Shown here piece after piece: positions 10,164 to 18,415 of a stretch of DNA of 49,584 nucleotides; positions within the stretch are counted from its first letter, which is position 1, and each line of letters starts with the position of its first letter. The notes under the pieces were generated by a model that did no database searches, was not told the origin of the DNA, and saw only the letters and a list, made by a program, of their open reading frames with translations. The stretch is from an uncultured OM182 clade bacterium (GTDB lineage Bacteria > Pseudomonadota > Gammaproteobacteria > Pseudomonadales > Azotimanducaceae). Position numbers and translations under genes: made by a program. The stretch lies in contig CAJJAA010000030.1 in NCBI GenBank assembly GCA_905182025.1, forward strand, positions 1-49,584, given 5' to 3'.

Positions 10164-11489
10164 ATGTCGAATATGACACCTAGAGAAATCGTCCATGAGC
10201 TGGACAATCACATCATCGGTCAAGGAAGTGCTAAGCGTGCTGTTGCTATCGCATTACGTAATCGTTGGCGCAGACTGCAACTACCCGAAGCTTTACGTGC
10301 CGAAATTTCCCCCAAAAATATTCTGATGATCGGGCCAACCGGTGTTGGTAAAACTGAAATTGCACGACGACTAGCTAAACTGGCTGCGGCCCCATTCGTG
10401 AAAGTAGAAGCCACCAAATTCACCGAAGTCGGTTATGTGGGACGGGACGTTGAATCCATCATTCGCGACCTAATTGAAGCTGCCATGAAGCTGCTGCGAG
10501 AAACGCGTATGAAAGAGGTGAGCCAAAGAGCTGCTGATGCCGCCGAGGAACGCGTGCTGGACGCGCTACTCCCCCCTGCCCGCTCCGCCGATTCAAACGA
10601 CGAAACCACGGGGTCTGCGACCCGTCAATTGTTTCGAAAGAAACTGCGGCAAGGCGAACTCGATGACAAGGAAATCGAAGTAGACCTAAAAGCCAGCACA
10701 ATGGGTGTTGAAATCATGGCGCCGCCGGGCATGGAAGAGATGACGGGTCAATTACAAAACATGTTTTCATCCATGAACCCAGGTAAAAGCAAAACTAAAA
10801 AACTCAACGTCAAGGATGCCTTGAAACAATTGACCGACGAAGAGGCAGCCAAACTTGTCAATGAAGACGATTTGAAAGCAATGGCAATCGATTCAGTTGA
10901 ACAAACAGGCATCGTTTTTATTGATGAAATGGATAAGGTTGCTAAACGCGCTGACCAAGGCGGCGGTGCAGACGTCTCAAGAGAAGGCGTTCAACGAGAC
11001 CTTTTGCCGCTTATTGAAGGTTGCAACGTTTCAACCAAGCACGGCATGGTGAAGACCGACCACATACTGTTTATCGCATCCGGTGCGTTCCACCTCAGCA
11101 AACCCTCCGATCTTATCCCTGAATTACAAGGTCGATTACCCATCAGAGTCGAGCTCGATGCCCTGAGTGTCGAAGACTTCGAACGGATTTTAGAGGAACC
11201 CAACGCATCACTAACTGAACAGTACCAAGCGCTACTGGGAACAGAAGGGGTTGAAATTCACTTTACAAAACCGGGCATAAATCGAATTGCCACCATTGCT
11301 TGGCAGGTTAACGAGCGAACTGAAAATATAGGCGCGCGACGTTTGCACACGGTGATGGAAAAACTACTGGAAGATGTTTCCTTTGAGGGAAGCGAAAATC
11401 CACGTGTGGTTGAAATCGACGCGGACTATGTCGATACACAACTCGATACACTCGCAAAAGATGAAGACTTAAGTCGTTTCATCCTTTAG
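10164..11489 (+). CDS. hslU: HslU, ATPase subunit of the HslVU protease
   Basis: HslU is the AAA+ unfoldase ring that feeds substrates to HslV. It starts [20 protein letters not shown] as usual. Walker A is GPTGVGKT at residues 57-64, the substrate-pore loop motif GYVGRDVE lies just after, and Walker B is [14 protein letters not shown] near residue 250. The variable I domain (about residues 110-230) interrupts the AAA core. The C-terminus ends SRFIL, in keeping with the tail that inserts into HslV to activate it. The length of 441 residues is typical. Confidence 0.98.
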   Translation: MSNMTPREIVHELDNHIIGQGSAKRAVAIALRNRWRRLQLPEALRAEISPKNILMIGPTGVGKTEIARRLAKLAAAPFVKVEATKFTEVGYVGRDVESIIRDLIEAAMKLLRETRMKEVSQRAADAAEERVLDALLPPARSADSNDETTGSATRQLFRKKLRQGELDDKEIEVDLKASTMGVEIMAPPGMEEMTGQLQNMFSSMNPGKSKTKKLNVKDALKQLTDEEAAKLVNEDDLKAMAIDSVEQTGIVFIDEMDKVAKRADQGGGADVSREGVQRDLLPLIEGCNVSTKHGMVKTDHILFIASGAFHLSKPSDLIPELQGRLPIRVELDALSVEDFERILEEPNASLTEQYQALLGTEGVEIHFTKPGINRIATIAWQVNERTENIGARRLHTVMEKLLEDVSFEGSENPRVVEIDADYVDTQLDTLAKDEDLSRFIL

Positions 11490-11531
11490 TGACAGACAAT
11501 CATAGTCAGCAAATTTGATTGTGATCTGTCA
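11490..11531 (+). repeat. Stem-loop immediately after hslU
   Basis: TGACAGACAATCA (11490-11502) pairs with TGATTGT (11516-11522) and CTGTCA (11526-11531), giving a 13-bp stem with a 3-base bulge and a 13-base loop. It starts at the base after the hslU stop codon. There is no T-run, so it may protect the hslVU transcript 3' end or mark a processing site rather than terminate. Confidence 0.6.
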
Positions 11532-11558
11532 GCTCAGCTTAATTGAAGGCATACAACT

Positions 11559-11930
11559 ATGATCCCAACTGACGTCAAATTGCACCAGGTATCGGGCGTG
11601 CTTGAACTTTGCTACGAAGACGGCACGCAATATAAACTTCCGGCCGAGTATCTCAGGGTTTACTCACCCTCAGCCGAAGTCCAAGGTCACTCTGCTGATC
11701 AGGCAGTACTGCAGCACGGCAAGAAGATGGTCAAAATTGCTGATCTTGTCACTCAGGGACACTATGCAATCAGAATTGAGTTTTCTGATGGACACGATAG
11801 CGGCATATTTAGTTGGCAATACCTCAATGAACTGGGTGCAAACCACCCCCAGAAATGGGCTGAATATTTACAGAGACTCGAGCAAGCGGGTAAGTCACGT
11901 GAGCCTCAGTTTATAGCCATAGGCCAGTAG
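11559..11930 (+). CDS. DUF971 (GBBH-like N-terminal domain) protein
   Basis: A 123-residue single-domain protein of the DUF971 type, named for similarity to the N-terminal domain of gamma-butyrobetaine hydroxylase. Recognisable segments are VLELCYEDGTQYKLPAEYLR near the start, a central IRIEFSDGHDSGIFSW motif, and YLNELG. The hydroxylase catalytic domain is absent. Other members of this family have been linked to iron-sulfur or iron handling, but nothing in this sequence proves a function. It holds the position after hslU that its counterpart holds in Pseudomonas, and is separated from hslU by a stem-loop. Confidence 0.88.
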   Translation: MIPTDVKLHQVSGVLELCYEDGTQYKLPAEYLRVYSPSAEVQGHSADQAVLQHGKKMVKIADLVTQGHYAIRIEFSDGHDSGIFSWQYLNELGANHPQKWAEYLQRLEQAGKSREPQFIAIGQ

Positions 11931-11989
11931 CATGAGAGGCCATGAGGCAATAGCTCGCACTTATGTCCATGCAGGCGTAAAATAAATTT

Positions 11990-12742
11990 ATGAATGATGA
12001 TGAAATAACACACTTCGGTTTCAAATCCGTACCGATCAAAGAAAAAGCAGGCAAAGTTGCAGAAGTATTTCATTCTGTAGCGGGTAAATATGACTTAATG
12101 AACGATGTCATGTCTTTGGGCAGCCATCGACTCATGAAACAATTTGCCGTTGAACTCACCGCCGCACGCAAAGGTCATGTCATTCTCGATCTGGCTGGCG
12201 GAACCGGGGACCTCACCAAGAGACTCGTTCCACTCGTCGGTGAAGAAGGTCACGTCATTCTGTGTGATATCAATCAATCCATGCTTGCTCAAGGTCGAGA
12301 TCGACTTCTCGATGACGGTATTACCAACAATGTCACCTACCTTCAGGCGGATGCAGAGCAACTGCCCATGCCCGATGACACTGTGAACTCGATTACAATG
12401 GCTTTCGGGTTGCGCAATGTGACACGCAAGGAAATTGCTCTGGCTTCAATGTTACGTATTTTGAAACCAGGCGGTCGACTCGTCGTACTGGAATTCTCTC
12501 AACCTGAAAATAACCTCTTAAAGAATGCCTACGACAAATTTTCAGGATTATGGCCAAAAATAGGCAAAACATTGACCGGAGACGAGTCGAGCTATCGCTA
12601 CCTGGTGGAATCTATAAAAATGCACCCTGATCAGGAGACGCTGAAAAAAATGATGCAGGAAGCAGGATTCGTCAAGTGTGAGTACCACAACATTCTCAAC
12701 GGTATTGCTGCTATTCACGTCGGCAGAAAGGCAAGAACTTAA
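11990..12742 (+). CDS. ubiE: UbiE, C-methyltransferase of ubiquinone/menaquinone biosynthesis
   Basis: UbiE transfers a methyl group from S-adenosylmethionine to the benzoquinol ring during ubiquinone synthesis (and to demethylmenaquinol where menaquinone is made). The N-terminal signature KVAEVFHSVAGKYDLMND precedes the SAM-binding motif VILDLAGGTGDLTKRL. Downstream are DAEQLPMPDDTVNSITMAFGLRN and a C-terminal GIAAIHVGRK. The length of 250 residues is typical. ubiB follows after only 4 bases; ubiJ, commonly encoded between these two genes, is absent. Confidence 0.97.
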   Translation: MNDDEITHFGFKSVPIKEKAGKVAEVFHSVAGKYDLMNDVMSLGSHRLMKQFAVELTAARKGHVILDLAGGTGDLTKRLVPLVGEEGHVILCDINQSMLAQGRDRLLDDGITNNVTYLQADAEQLPMPDDTVNSITMAFGLRNVTRKEIALASMLRILKPGGRLVVLEFSQPENNLLKNAYDKFSGLWPKIGKTLTGDESSYRYLVESIKMHPDQETLKKMMQEAGFVKCEYHNILNGIAAIHVGRKART

Positions 12743-12746
12743 TCCT

Positions 12747-14384
12747 ATGGGAAGCCTTCGGATTCTGAAAATTTTGTGGATTGTCACCCGTTATCGTCTG
12801 GACCGACTCCTGCCACAGAAATCTCAGCCACTATGGCTAAAGTGTTTGTTACTTCCCGTTAAAGCATTTCCGATCAAACATCAGCACCCTGCTGTCGCGC
12901 TGCGCTGCGCGCTTGAGGAGCTGGGACCTATATTTGTAAAATTCGGCCAAGTTTTATCAACCCGAAGAGACTTGTTTGACGCTAACACGTCAGATGAACT
13001 TCAAAAGCTTCAGGATCAGGTTCCACCCTTTGACGAAAGGCTATCGCGTCAGATTATTGAAGACAGCCTGGGTGAACCGATCGAGACAATATTCAGCCAG
13101 TTTGAATCAACGCCACTCGCGTCGGCTTCCGTCGCTCAAGTACATGCGGCAACTCTCATCAGTGGTGAAGACGTTGTCGTTAAAGTCATACGACCGGGTA
13201 TTGAAAAATCGATTCAGCTGGATCTTAAAGTTATGCACCTTCTGGCGCAGATTTTACTTAAGGTTTGGGCTGATGCATCGAGACTGCATCCGGATCAAAT
13301 CGTATCTGACTACGAAAAAATCATCTTCGATGAACTGAACCTGCAGTTGGAGGCAGCAAACGCAAGTCAGCTACGAAAGAATTGGCTCGACAGCGGCAAA
13401 CTCTATGTGCCAGAAATCCATTGGGACTACTGCCGGGACAAGGTGATGGTGATGGAGCGAATCTATGGCATTTCCTCCGCCGATGTGGCCCAAATGCACG
13501 CGCGTGGTGTCAACATGAAGAAGCTCGCACACCTCGGCGTAGAAATATTCTTCACACAAGTGTTTAAAGATAATTTCTTCCACGCTGATATGCACCCAGG
13601 TAACGTATTTATAGACGCATCAGACCCAGACAACCCTAGCTACATCGGCATAGATTGCGCCATCATTGGATCGTTAACAGAAGATGACAAGACTTATCTC
13701 GCAAAAAACTTACTCGCATTCTTCAATCAGGACTACCTCGAAGTTGCTCGCCTGCATGTCGAAAGTAGCTGGGTTCCCGCCGAAACAGATGTGCGGGAAT
13801 TCGAATCGGTGATACGCAGTGTTTGCGAGCCAATCTTTCAAAAACCAATCAAGGAAATCTCATTTGCACGCGTACTGATTAGCCTCTTCCAGACAGCTCG
13901 GCGTTTCGACATGGAAGTTCAGCCACAACTTGTCCTATTACAAAAAACGCTACTCAACATCGAGGGAATGGGACGCCAAATTTATCCTGATCTGGATCTG
14001 TGGGAAACCGCGGCACCTTTTATGGAAGATTGGATGAAGCAACGCCTGGGTATTGGCCATGTTTTCGAGCAAATAAGTGAAAATGCACCAAAATGGATTT
14101 CTCAGTTACCGGACGTACCACAGCTCGCGTACAACGCGCTCTTAGAAGTGCAATCGCTAAGTCGCAACAACCGAGAACAGACAAAACTTCTGGGTCAGTT
14201 AAATAAGGAGCTGGGTCGGAATCGCAAGCAGAAAAACAATAGCCGTATTGGCGGTATCGCACTCCTCGCTGCGTTGCTCGCTATTACACTACCTTTGACA
14301 GGTTTTGCACATCCACAAGAGGCCGTTATGGGGGCATCGGTTCTCGGTAGCCTTGGTATCTACTGGATGTTTATCAAACCCTGA
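12747..14384 (+). CDS. ubiB: UbiB, ABC1/ADCK-family ATPase required for ubiquinone synthesis
   Basis: UbiB is a membrane-associated atypical kinase-fold protein that hydrolyses ATP and supports the ubiquinone hydroxylation complex. The hallmark KxGQ motif is present (ELGPIFVKFGQVLSTRRDL, about residues 53-71), followed by an alanine-rich nucleotide loop (ASASVAQVHAA) and a catalytic-loop-like FHADMHPGN. Two C-terminal hydrophobic helices (about 497-515 and 522-543) anchor it in the inner membrane. The start MGSLRILKILWIVTRYRLD gives 545 residues, matching E. coli UbiB; the open frame continues upstream inside ubiE but without family resemblance. Confidence 0.97.
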   Translation: MGSLRILKILWIVTRYRLDRLLPQKSQPLWLKCLLLPVKAFPIKHQHPAVALRCALEELGPIFVKFGQVLSTRRDLFDANTSDELQKLQDQVPPFDERLSRQIIEDSLGEPIETIFSQFESTPLASASVAQVHAATLISGEDVVVKVIRPGIEKSIQLDLKVMHLLAQILLKVWADASRLHPDQIVSDYEKIIFDELNLQLEAANASQLRKNWLDSGKLYVPEIHWDYCRDKVMVMERIYGISSADVAQMHARGVNMKKLAHLGVEIFFTQVFKDNFFHADMHPGNVFIDASDPDNPSYIGIDCAIIGSLTEDDKTYLAKNLLAFFNQDYLEVARLHVESSWVPAETDVREFESVIRSVCEPIFQKPIKEISFARVLISLFQTARRFDMEVQPQLVLLQKTLLNIEGMGRQIYPDLDLWETAAPFMEDWMKQRLGIGHVFEQISENAPKWISQLPDVPQLAYNALLEVQSLSRNNREQTKLLGQLNKELGRNRKQKNNSRIGGIALLAALLAITLPLTGFAHPQEAVMGASVLGSLGIYWMFIKP

Positions 14385-14426
14385 CATGCTATTCTCGCTT
14401 GCCCGAAAACACCTCTAGTTATTGTC

Positions 14427-14819
14427 ATGACAGATCCCACTTGGCTTAGTGAAGTCAAATTTTCTCAAGATGGTCTTATACCCGCTATTGCACAAGATGC
14501 GACGTCTGGGCGTATCTTGATGGTTGCCTGGATGAACCAAACAGCCTTAGAGCAAACCGTCTCGAGCGGTGAAGCGGTTTACTGGTCTCGCTCAAGAGCA
14601 AAGCTATGGCACAAAGGTGAAGAATCAGGGCACGTACAGCAAGTGGCTGAAATTCGCCTTGACTGTGATGGGGATGTGATAACATTGCAGGTCAAACAAG
14701 CCGGCAGTATCGCCTGTCACACCGGTCGAGAGTCCTGCTTTTATCGGGTACTCAACCAGGGTGAATGGCAGGAAGTCGACCCAGTGCTTAAGTCACCAGA
14801 CGAAATTTATGGTAAATGA
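14427..14819 (+). CDS. hisI: HisI, phosphoribosyl-AMP cyclohydrolase
   Basis: HisI opens the adenine ring of phosphoribosyl-AMP in the third step of histidine biosynthesis. The sequence has the family motifs [30 protein letters not shown] and the metal-binding LDCDGD together with CHTGRESCF. At 130 residues it is the stand-alone cyclohydrolase, not the HisIE fusion of enterobacteria; the pyrophosphohydrolase is encoded by the next gene. The ubiB-hisI-hisE-tatABC order is a known gammaproteobacterial arrangement. Confidence 0.98.
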   Translation: MTDPTWLSEVKFSQDGLIPAIAQDATSGRILMVAWMNQTALEQTVSSGEAVYWSRSRAKLWHKGEESGHVQQVAEIRLDCDGDVITLQVKQAGSIACHTGRESCFYRVLNQGEWQEVDPVLKSPDEIYGK

Positions 14820-14872
14820 GCCCTACCAGACAGGCGCTACAAAGAAGAGCAACTTCATATGGGTGAAGATAT

Positions 14873-15235
14873 ATGAGTGACGACGTTCTCAATCGGATTG
14901 AAAAGGTGTTGGAACAGCGGAAGGTCGCTGACCCAAGCTCCTCCTACGTTTCTGGCTTATATCATTCCGGTCTAAATAAGATCCTTGAAAAAATCGGCGA
15001 GGAAGCCACAGAGACTATTATTGCTGCTAAAGATATGCACATTGATAGAGACGCGAATAGAGACACTATAGAGAGCGGACGCCGCGAGGTTATCAAAGAA
15101 ACCGCAGACCTATGGTTCCACACGATGGTGATGACCAGTCACCTCGGCATTTCCACTGACGAGATCCTGGAAGAATTAGGGTCTCGTTTTGGCACATCTG
15201 GTCTGGTCGAGAAAGCAAGCAGGAAGAAGTCATAA
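14873..15235 (+). CDS. hisE: HisE, phosphoribosyl-ATP pyrophosphatase
   Basis: HisE removes pyrophosphate from phosphoribosyl-ATP, the second step of histidine biosynthesis, just before HisI. It is an all-helical MazG-like enzyme; the acidic metal-binding residues are visible in KIGEEATETIIAAKD and in REVIKETADLWFH. The length is 120 residues. It lies between hisI and tatA, so histidine genes and the Tat translocase probably share a transcript here, separate from hisBA at 35-36 kb. Confidence 0.97.
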   Translation: MSDDVLNRIEKVLEQRKVADPSSSYVSGLYHSGLNKILEKIGEEATETIIAAKDMHIDRDANRDTIESGRREVIKETADLWFHTMVMTSHLGISTDEILEELGSRFGTSGLVEKASRKKS

Positions 15236-15277
15236 CTATTCGGTGTAGAATCCACCTAATTGTAGCGGAGAAATAAC

Positions 15278-15508
15278 ATGTCATTTGGCGTAACCGAACT
15301 TATTATCATCGCAGTCATTGTACTGCTGCTATTTGGAACAACGAAGTTAAAGTCACTGGGCAGTGATTTGGGATCTGCAATTAAGGGTTTCAAATCCGCA
15401 ATGGATGAGGATGAACAGCCTAAGCTGAAAGCTGACGAACCCACGTCCATTACAGAAGCGACTTCAAAAAGCGAAGCACAACATTCAGAAGCAAAGAAAG
15501 AATCTTAA
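15278..15508 (+). CDS. tatA: TatA, Tat translocase pore-forming subunit
   Basis: TatA multimerises to let folded twin-arginine substrates cross the inner membrane. The 76-residue protein has one N-terminal membrane helix (ELIIIAVIVLLLFGTTKL, about residues 6-23), the conserved hinge phenylalanine-glycine (LLLFGTTKL), an amphipathic helix (SLGSDLGSAIKGFKSAM) and an acidic, disordered tail. GGAG lies a suitable distance upstream. It opens the tatABC set and lies close to tatB. Confidence 0.96.
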   Translation: MSFGVTELIIIAVIVLLLFGTTKLKSLGSDLGSAIKGFKSAMDEDEQPKLKADEPTSITEATSKSEAQHSEAKKES

Positions 15509-15514
15509 ACGCTT

Positions 15515-16000
15515 ATGTTTGATATTGGGTTTCCCGAACTATTACTGATCAGCATCGTTGCATTGGTCGTAATAGGACCAGATCGACTCCCTGAAACCAT
15601 TCGGAGCATCATGTTATGGCTGGGCCGAATCAAACGGAGTTTTGCCAATATTAAAACAGAGATCGAGCAGGAAATTGGGGCTGATGAAATTCGCGCTCAA
15701 CTCCACAATGAATCGATCCTCAAAGGTTTAGGCGAAACGAAGGAGCAAATCCAATCAGCACTTAACAGTGCAGAAAACTCCATTTCTGAAGCCAAACATG
15801 CCATTAAGCCTCAAAATATCGCAGGCTCAATATTAGACAGCGCCAGCGAGGAATCGGAACTAAAGCCAACTGAAACTGCCGCCGCGCTCACGATAGATCC
15901 AAACACGACCAATACAAAAGATATTCCAACCAACAACGATCCTTCCAACACAATCGCAGAGCAAAGCAGTGACAAGTCAAAGCAATCAGAAAACAGTTGA
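15515..16000 (+). CDS. tatB: TatB, Tat translocase receptor subunit
   Basis: TatB with TatC forms the complex that recognises twin-arginine signal peptides. The start [30 protein letters not shown] is diagnostic: a short membrane helix ending in the conserved IGPDRLP. A long amphipathic helix follows, then a low-complexity tail rich in S, E, N and T (about 90-161). The 161-residue length is usual. Its 3' end overlaps the proposed tatC start by 32 bases, which implies translational coupling. Confidence 0.96.
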   Translation: MFDIGFPELLLISIVALVVIGPDRLPETIRSIMLWLGRIKRSFANIKTEIEQEIGADEIRAQLHNESILKGLGETKEQIQSALNSAENSISEAKHAIKPQNIAGSILDSASEESELKPTETAAALTIDPNTTNTKDIPTNNDPSNTIAEQSSDKSKQSENS

Positions 16001-16739
16001 TGAAGGCCAACCTCTGGTTGAACATTTAATCGAGCTTCGTACTCGTCTACTGCATAGTATTGTTGCAGTACTGATTATATTCCTGCCTTTGTTTTATTTT
16101 GCCAACGAATTGTATGCGTACATTTCCAAGCCATTACGTGCCTACCTACCGGAAGGTACATCAATGATAGCAACCGAAGTGGCATCTCCCTTTCTGACCC
16201 CGTTCAAACTGACACTCGTTCTGTCAATATTCATTGCCATCCCATACATTTTGCATCAGCTTTGGAGTTTTATCGCGCCGGGCTTATATACGAACGAGAA
16301 AAAGCTTGCGATACCCCTGTTAGTATCGAGTGTGATCTTGTTCTACGCAGGAATTTGCTTCGCTTTCTTTGTTGTTTTCCCGCTTATCTTTGGCTTTTTT
16401 ACAAGCGCTGCACCGGAAGGCGTCACGGTCATGACCGACATAAACCGCTACCTCGACTTTGTTTTAAAGCTATTTTTTGCTTTCGGCATCGCATTTGAAA
16501 TACCTATTGCAACGGTTTTACTCGTATCAACGGGGGCAAGTACTGTAAAAAGTCTCCGATCAAAGCGACCTTACGTAATCGTTGGTTGTTTTGTTGTTGG
16601 TATGTTACTCACTCCACCGGACGTCATCTCGCAGTTACTCCTCGCCGTACCCATGTGGATTCTCTTTGAACTTGGAATAATTTTTTCCACGTTCATTAAA
16701 AAACCGGTGAGCACTGACGGTGATGCAGCAGCCAGCTGA
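15969..16739 (+). CDS. tatC: TatC, multispanning core of the Tat translocase
   Basis: TatC is the polytopic receptor for twin-arginine signal peptides. The protein (256 residues) begins with the conserved [15 protein letters not shown] (about 16-30) and shows six hydrophobic segments; the [15 protein letters not shown] motif lies after the second helix, and the periplasmic glutamate-bearing region [10 protein letters not shown] is present. The GTG start inside tatB is the only in-frame start upstream of the conserved N-terminus. Function is certain; the exact start is less so. Confidence 0.96.
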   Translation: MTSQSNQKTVDEGQPLVEHLIELRTRLLHSIVAVLIIFLPLFYFANELYAYISKPLRAYLPEGTSMIATEVASPFLTPFKLTLVLSIFIAIPYILHQLWSFIAPGLYTNEKKLAIPLLVSSVILFYAGICFAFFVVFPLIFGFFTSAAPEGVTVMTDINRYLDFVLKLFFAFGIAFEIPIATVLLVSTGASTVKSLRSKRPYVIVGCFVVGMLLTPPDVISQLLLAVPMWILFELGIIFSTFIKKPVSTDGDAAAS

Positions 16740-16901
16740 TAAAAAGCCTTCAGCTTTTAACGAGCCGTTGGCCTGCCAAACAGACTTCCAACAAAAAAGT
16801 ACCGTTAGGCACAATTACTGCCAGCCTGAGGCGACTGAAGATCGAATGAACATCTAAGACAGGTTAATCGTCTTTCGATTAGCTCAGCTATAGCCTGACG
16901 G

Positions 16902-17339
16902 TTATGTCGTGAGCAGGAACGTAACAGGCCCATCATTGGTCAGAGTCACTTTCATATCTGCACCAAAGCGACCAACAGCAACACGCTTACACACTTTACC
17001 CGCCTGCTCGACAAACTCGTTATAGAGAACTTCAGCAATCTCGGGGGGAGCCGCGGAAGAGAAGGACGGTCGCAAGCCTTTCTTAGTGTCCGCAGCCACA
17101 GTGAATTGAGACACAATCAACAATTCACCCTGCACATCCGTGACACTTAAATTCATATGCCCTTTATGGTCATTGAAGATTCGGTAGTTAACCAGCTTGT
17201 TTAACAGCTTTTCCAGCTCGGCGGAGGTGTCGCCTTTCTCAACGCCTAATAGAACCAATATACCTTGGTCTATTTCACCAACCAACGCTTGATCGACGCG
17301 AACGTTAGCTGAACTGACTCGTTGCAGAATAGCTCTCAC
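16902..17339 (-). CDS. dtd: D-aminoacyl-tRNA deacylase
   Basis: This enzyme frees tRNA mischarged with D-amino acids (or glycine on tRNA-Ala) and so proofreads translation. The 145-residue protein carries both signature motifs that form the active site across the dimer: SQFT (about residues 78-81) and a C-terminal NDGPVTF. The N-terminus MRAILQRVSSANVRVD is standard. The start is GTG, preceded by AGGAAA. It lies 46 bases downstream of the pip homologue on the same strand, an order also known from Pseudomonas. Confidence 0.97.
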   Translation of the reverse strand: MRAILQRVSSANVRVDQALVGEIDQGILVLLGVEKGDTSAELEKLLNKLVNYRIFNDHKGHMNLSVTDVQGELLIVSQFTVAADTKKGLRPSFSSAAPPEIAEVLYNEFVEQAGKVCKRVAVGRFGADMKVTLTNDGPVTFLLTT

Positions 17340-17385
17340 ATCAAGTTTTCCTATACCGCTTTAAGGGAAAATCCAAGTCGGACGA

Positions 17386-18351
17386 CTAGACACCAAAATC
17401 AGCTTCAAATCGAAGTGCCATGTCTCGCGTTGCCCGAATGAGTGCATCTATGAGCACCGGCTCGGTTGCAGAATGGCCTGCTTCTCTAATGATGAACAAC
17501 TGCGAAACTGGCCAAGCTTCATGTAATTCAAAAGCGTTAATTAAAGGACAAACCATGTCGTACCGGCCCTGAACAATAATTCCGGGGATATCTTGAATCG
17601 TGTCAACTGCAGAAAGTATCTGGTTATCTTCGAGGAAACACTGGTTATTGAAATAATGCAGCGCGATCTTCGAGCGAGCCGTTGCACGTACGGGATCAGT
17701 AAAGTGCTTTATGAGACGGACGTTAGGATGCATCGTTGAGCAATCCGCTTCCCATCGAGACCAAGATTTTATCGCCGCCATTCGCGCAAGTTCATCTGCG
17801 CCGTCAATTCGATGTTGGTAAGCAGCAACCAAATTACCTTGATCGGCATCCGCTATAGGTGAAACGAAGTCCTCCCAATGGTCGGGGAAAAATCGACTTG
17901 CACCGTCCTGGTATATCCAGTCGATGTCGGCTTGACGGCCGAGAAATACGCCTCGCATAACCATCGCAAGAACATTATCGGGATGTGCTTGCGCATACGC
18001 CAATGAGAGCATCGATCCAAACCCACCACCGAACAGCATCCATTGTTCGATGCCGAGGAACTCTCGAATCTGCTCCATGTCGGCAATCAAATGTTGTGTT
18101 GTGTTGTCAGTGACACTTGCGTGTGGGGTTGAACGACCGGCACCACGTTGATCAAATAGAATGATGCGGTATTTTTCCGGGTTGAAGAAGCAACGACTAT
18201 CGTACTCACAACCAGATCCAGGTCCAGCGTGGACAAATAACACGGGAATACCGTCTGGCGTACCACTCTCATCAACGTAGAGTTGGTGGTTTGAACCCAC
18301 GTCAACCGTATGTCGAGCGTAGGGTTTAATCTCTGGATACAGTGGCAGCAT
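17386..18351 (-). CDS. pip: Proline iminopeptidase homologue lacking the nucleophilic serine
   Basis: By length (321) and overall sequence it belongs to the prolyl iminopeptidase family of alpha/beta hydrolases (peptidase family S33), which remove N-terminal proline from peptides. Family segments include YVDESG, LFDQRGAGRSTPHA, NTTQHLIADMEQIREFLG and LAYAQAHPDNV. The nucleophile elbow, normally GGSWGS, reads GGGFGS here: residue 110 is glycine (codon GGG, complement of 18022-18024). The oxyanion-hole motif HGGPG is also altered to HAGPGSG (41-47). The other triad members look intact: Asp in GRYDMVCP and His in AGHSA. The reading frame is unbroken, so it is not an obvious pseudogene. Peptidase activity is therefore doubtful; the symbol marks family and locus only. 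Confidence 0.88.
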   Translation of the reverse strand: MLPLYPEIKPYARHTVDVGSNHQLYVDESGTPDGIPVLFVHAGPGSGCEYDSRCFFNPEKYRIILFDQRGAGRSTPHASVTDNTTQHLIADMEQIREFLGIEQWMLFGGGFGSMLSLAYAQAHPDNVLAMVMRGVFLGRQADIDWIYQDGASRFFPDHWEDFVSPIADADQGNLVAAYQHRIDGADELARMAAIKSWSRWEADCSTMHPNVRLIKHFTDPVRATARSKIALHYFNNQCFLEDNQILSAVDTIQDIPGIIVQGRYDMVCPLINAFELHEAWPVSQLFIIREAGHSATEPVLIDALIRATRDMALRFEADFGV

Positions 18352-18415
18352 GGATTCGTCCGTTGGAGCTTAGTGGCTTATTTAGAAACCTATTATGTTA
18401 AGGCGACCAGGCAAG

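Noticed and set aside
16742-16758. AAAAGC/GCTTTT hairpin after tatC
   Set aside because: Only two G-C pairs and no separate T-run; too weak to call a terminator.
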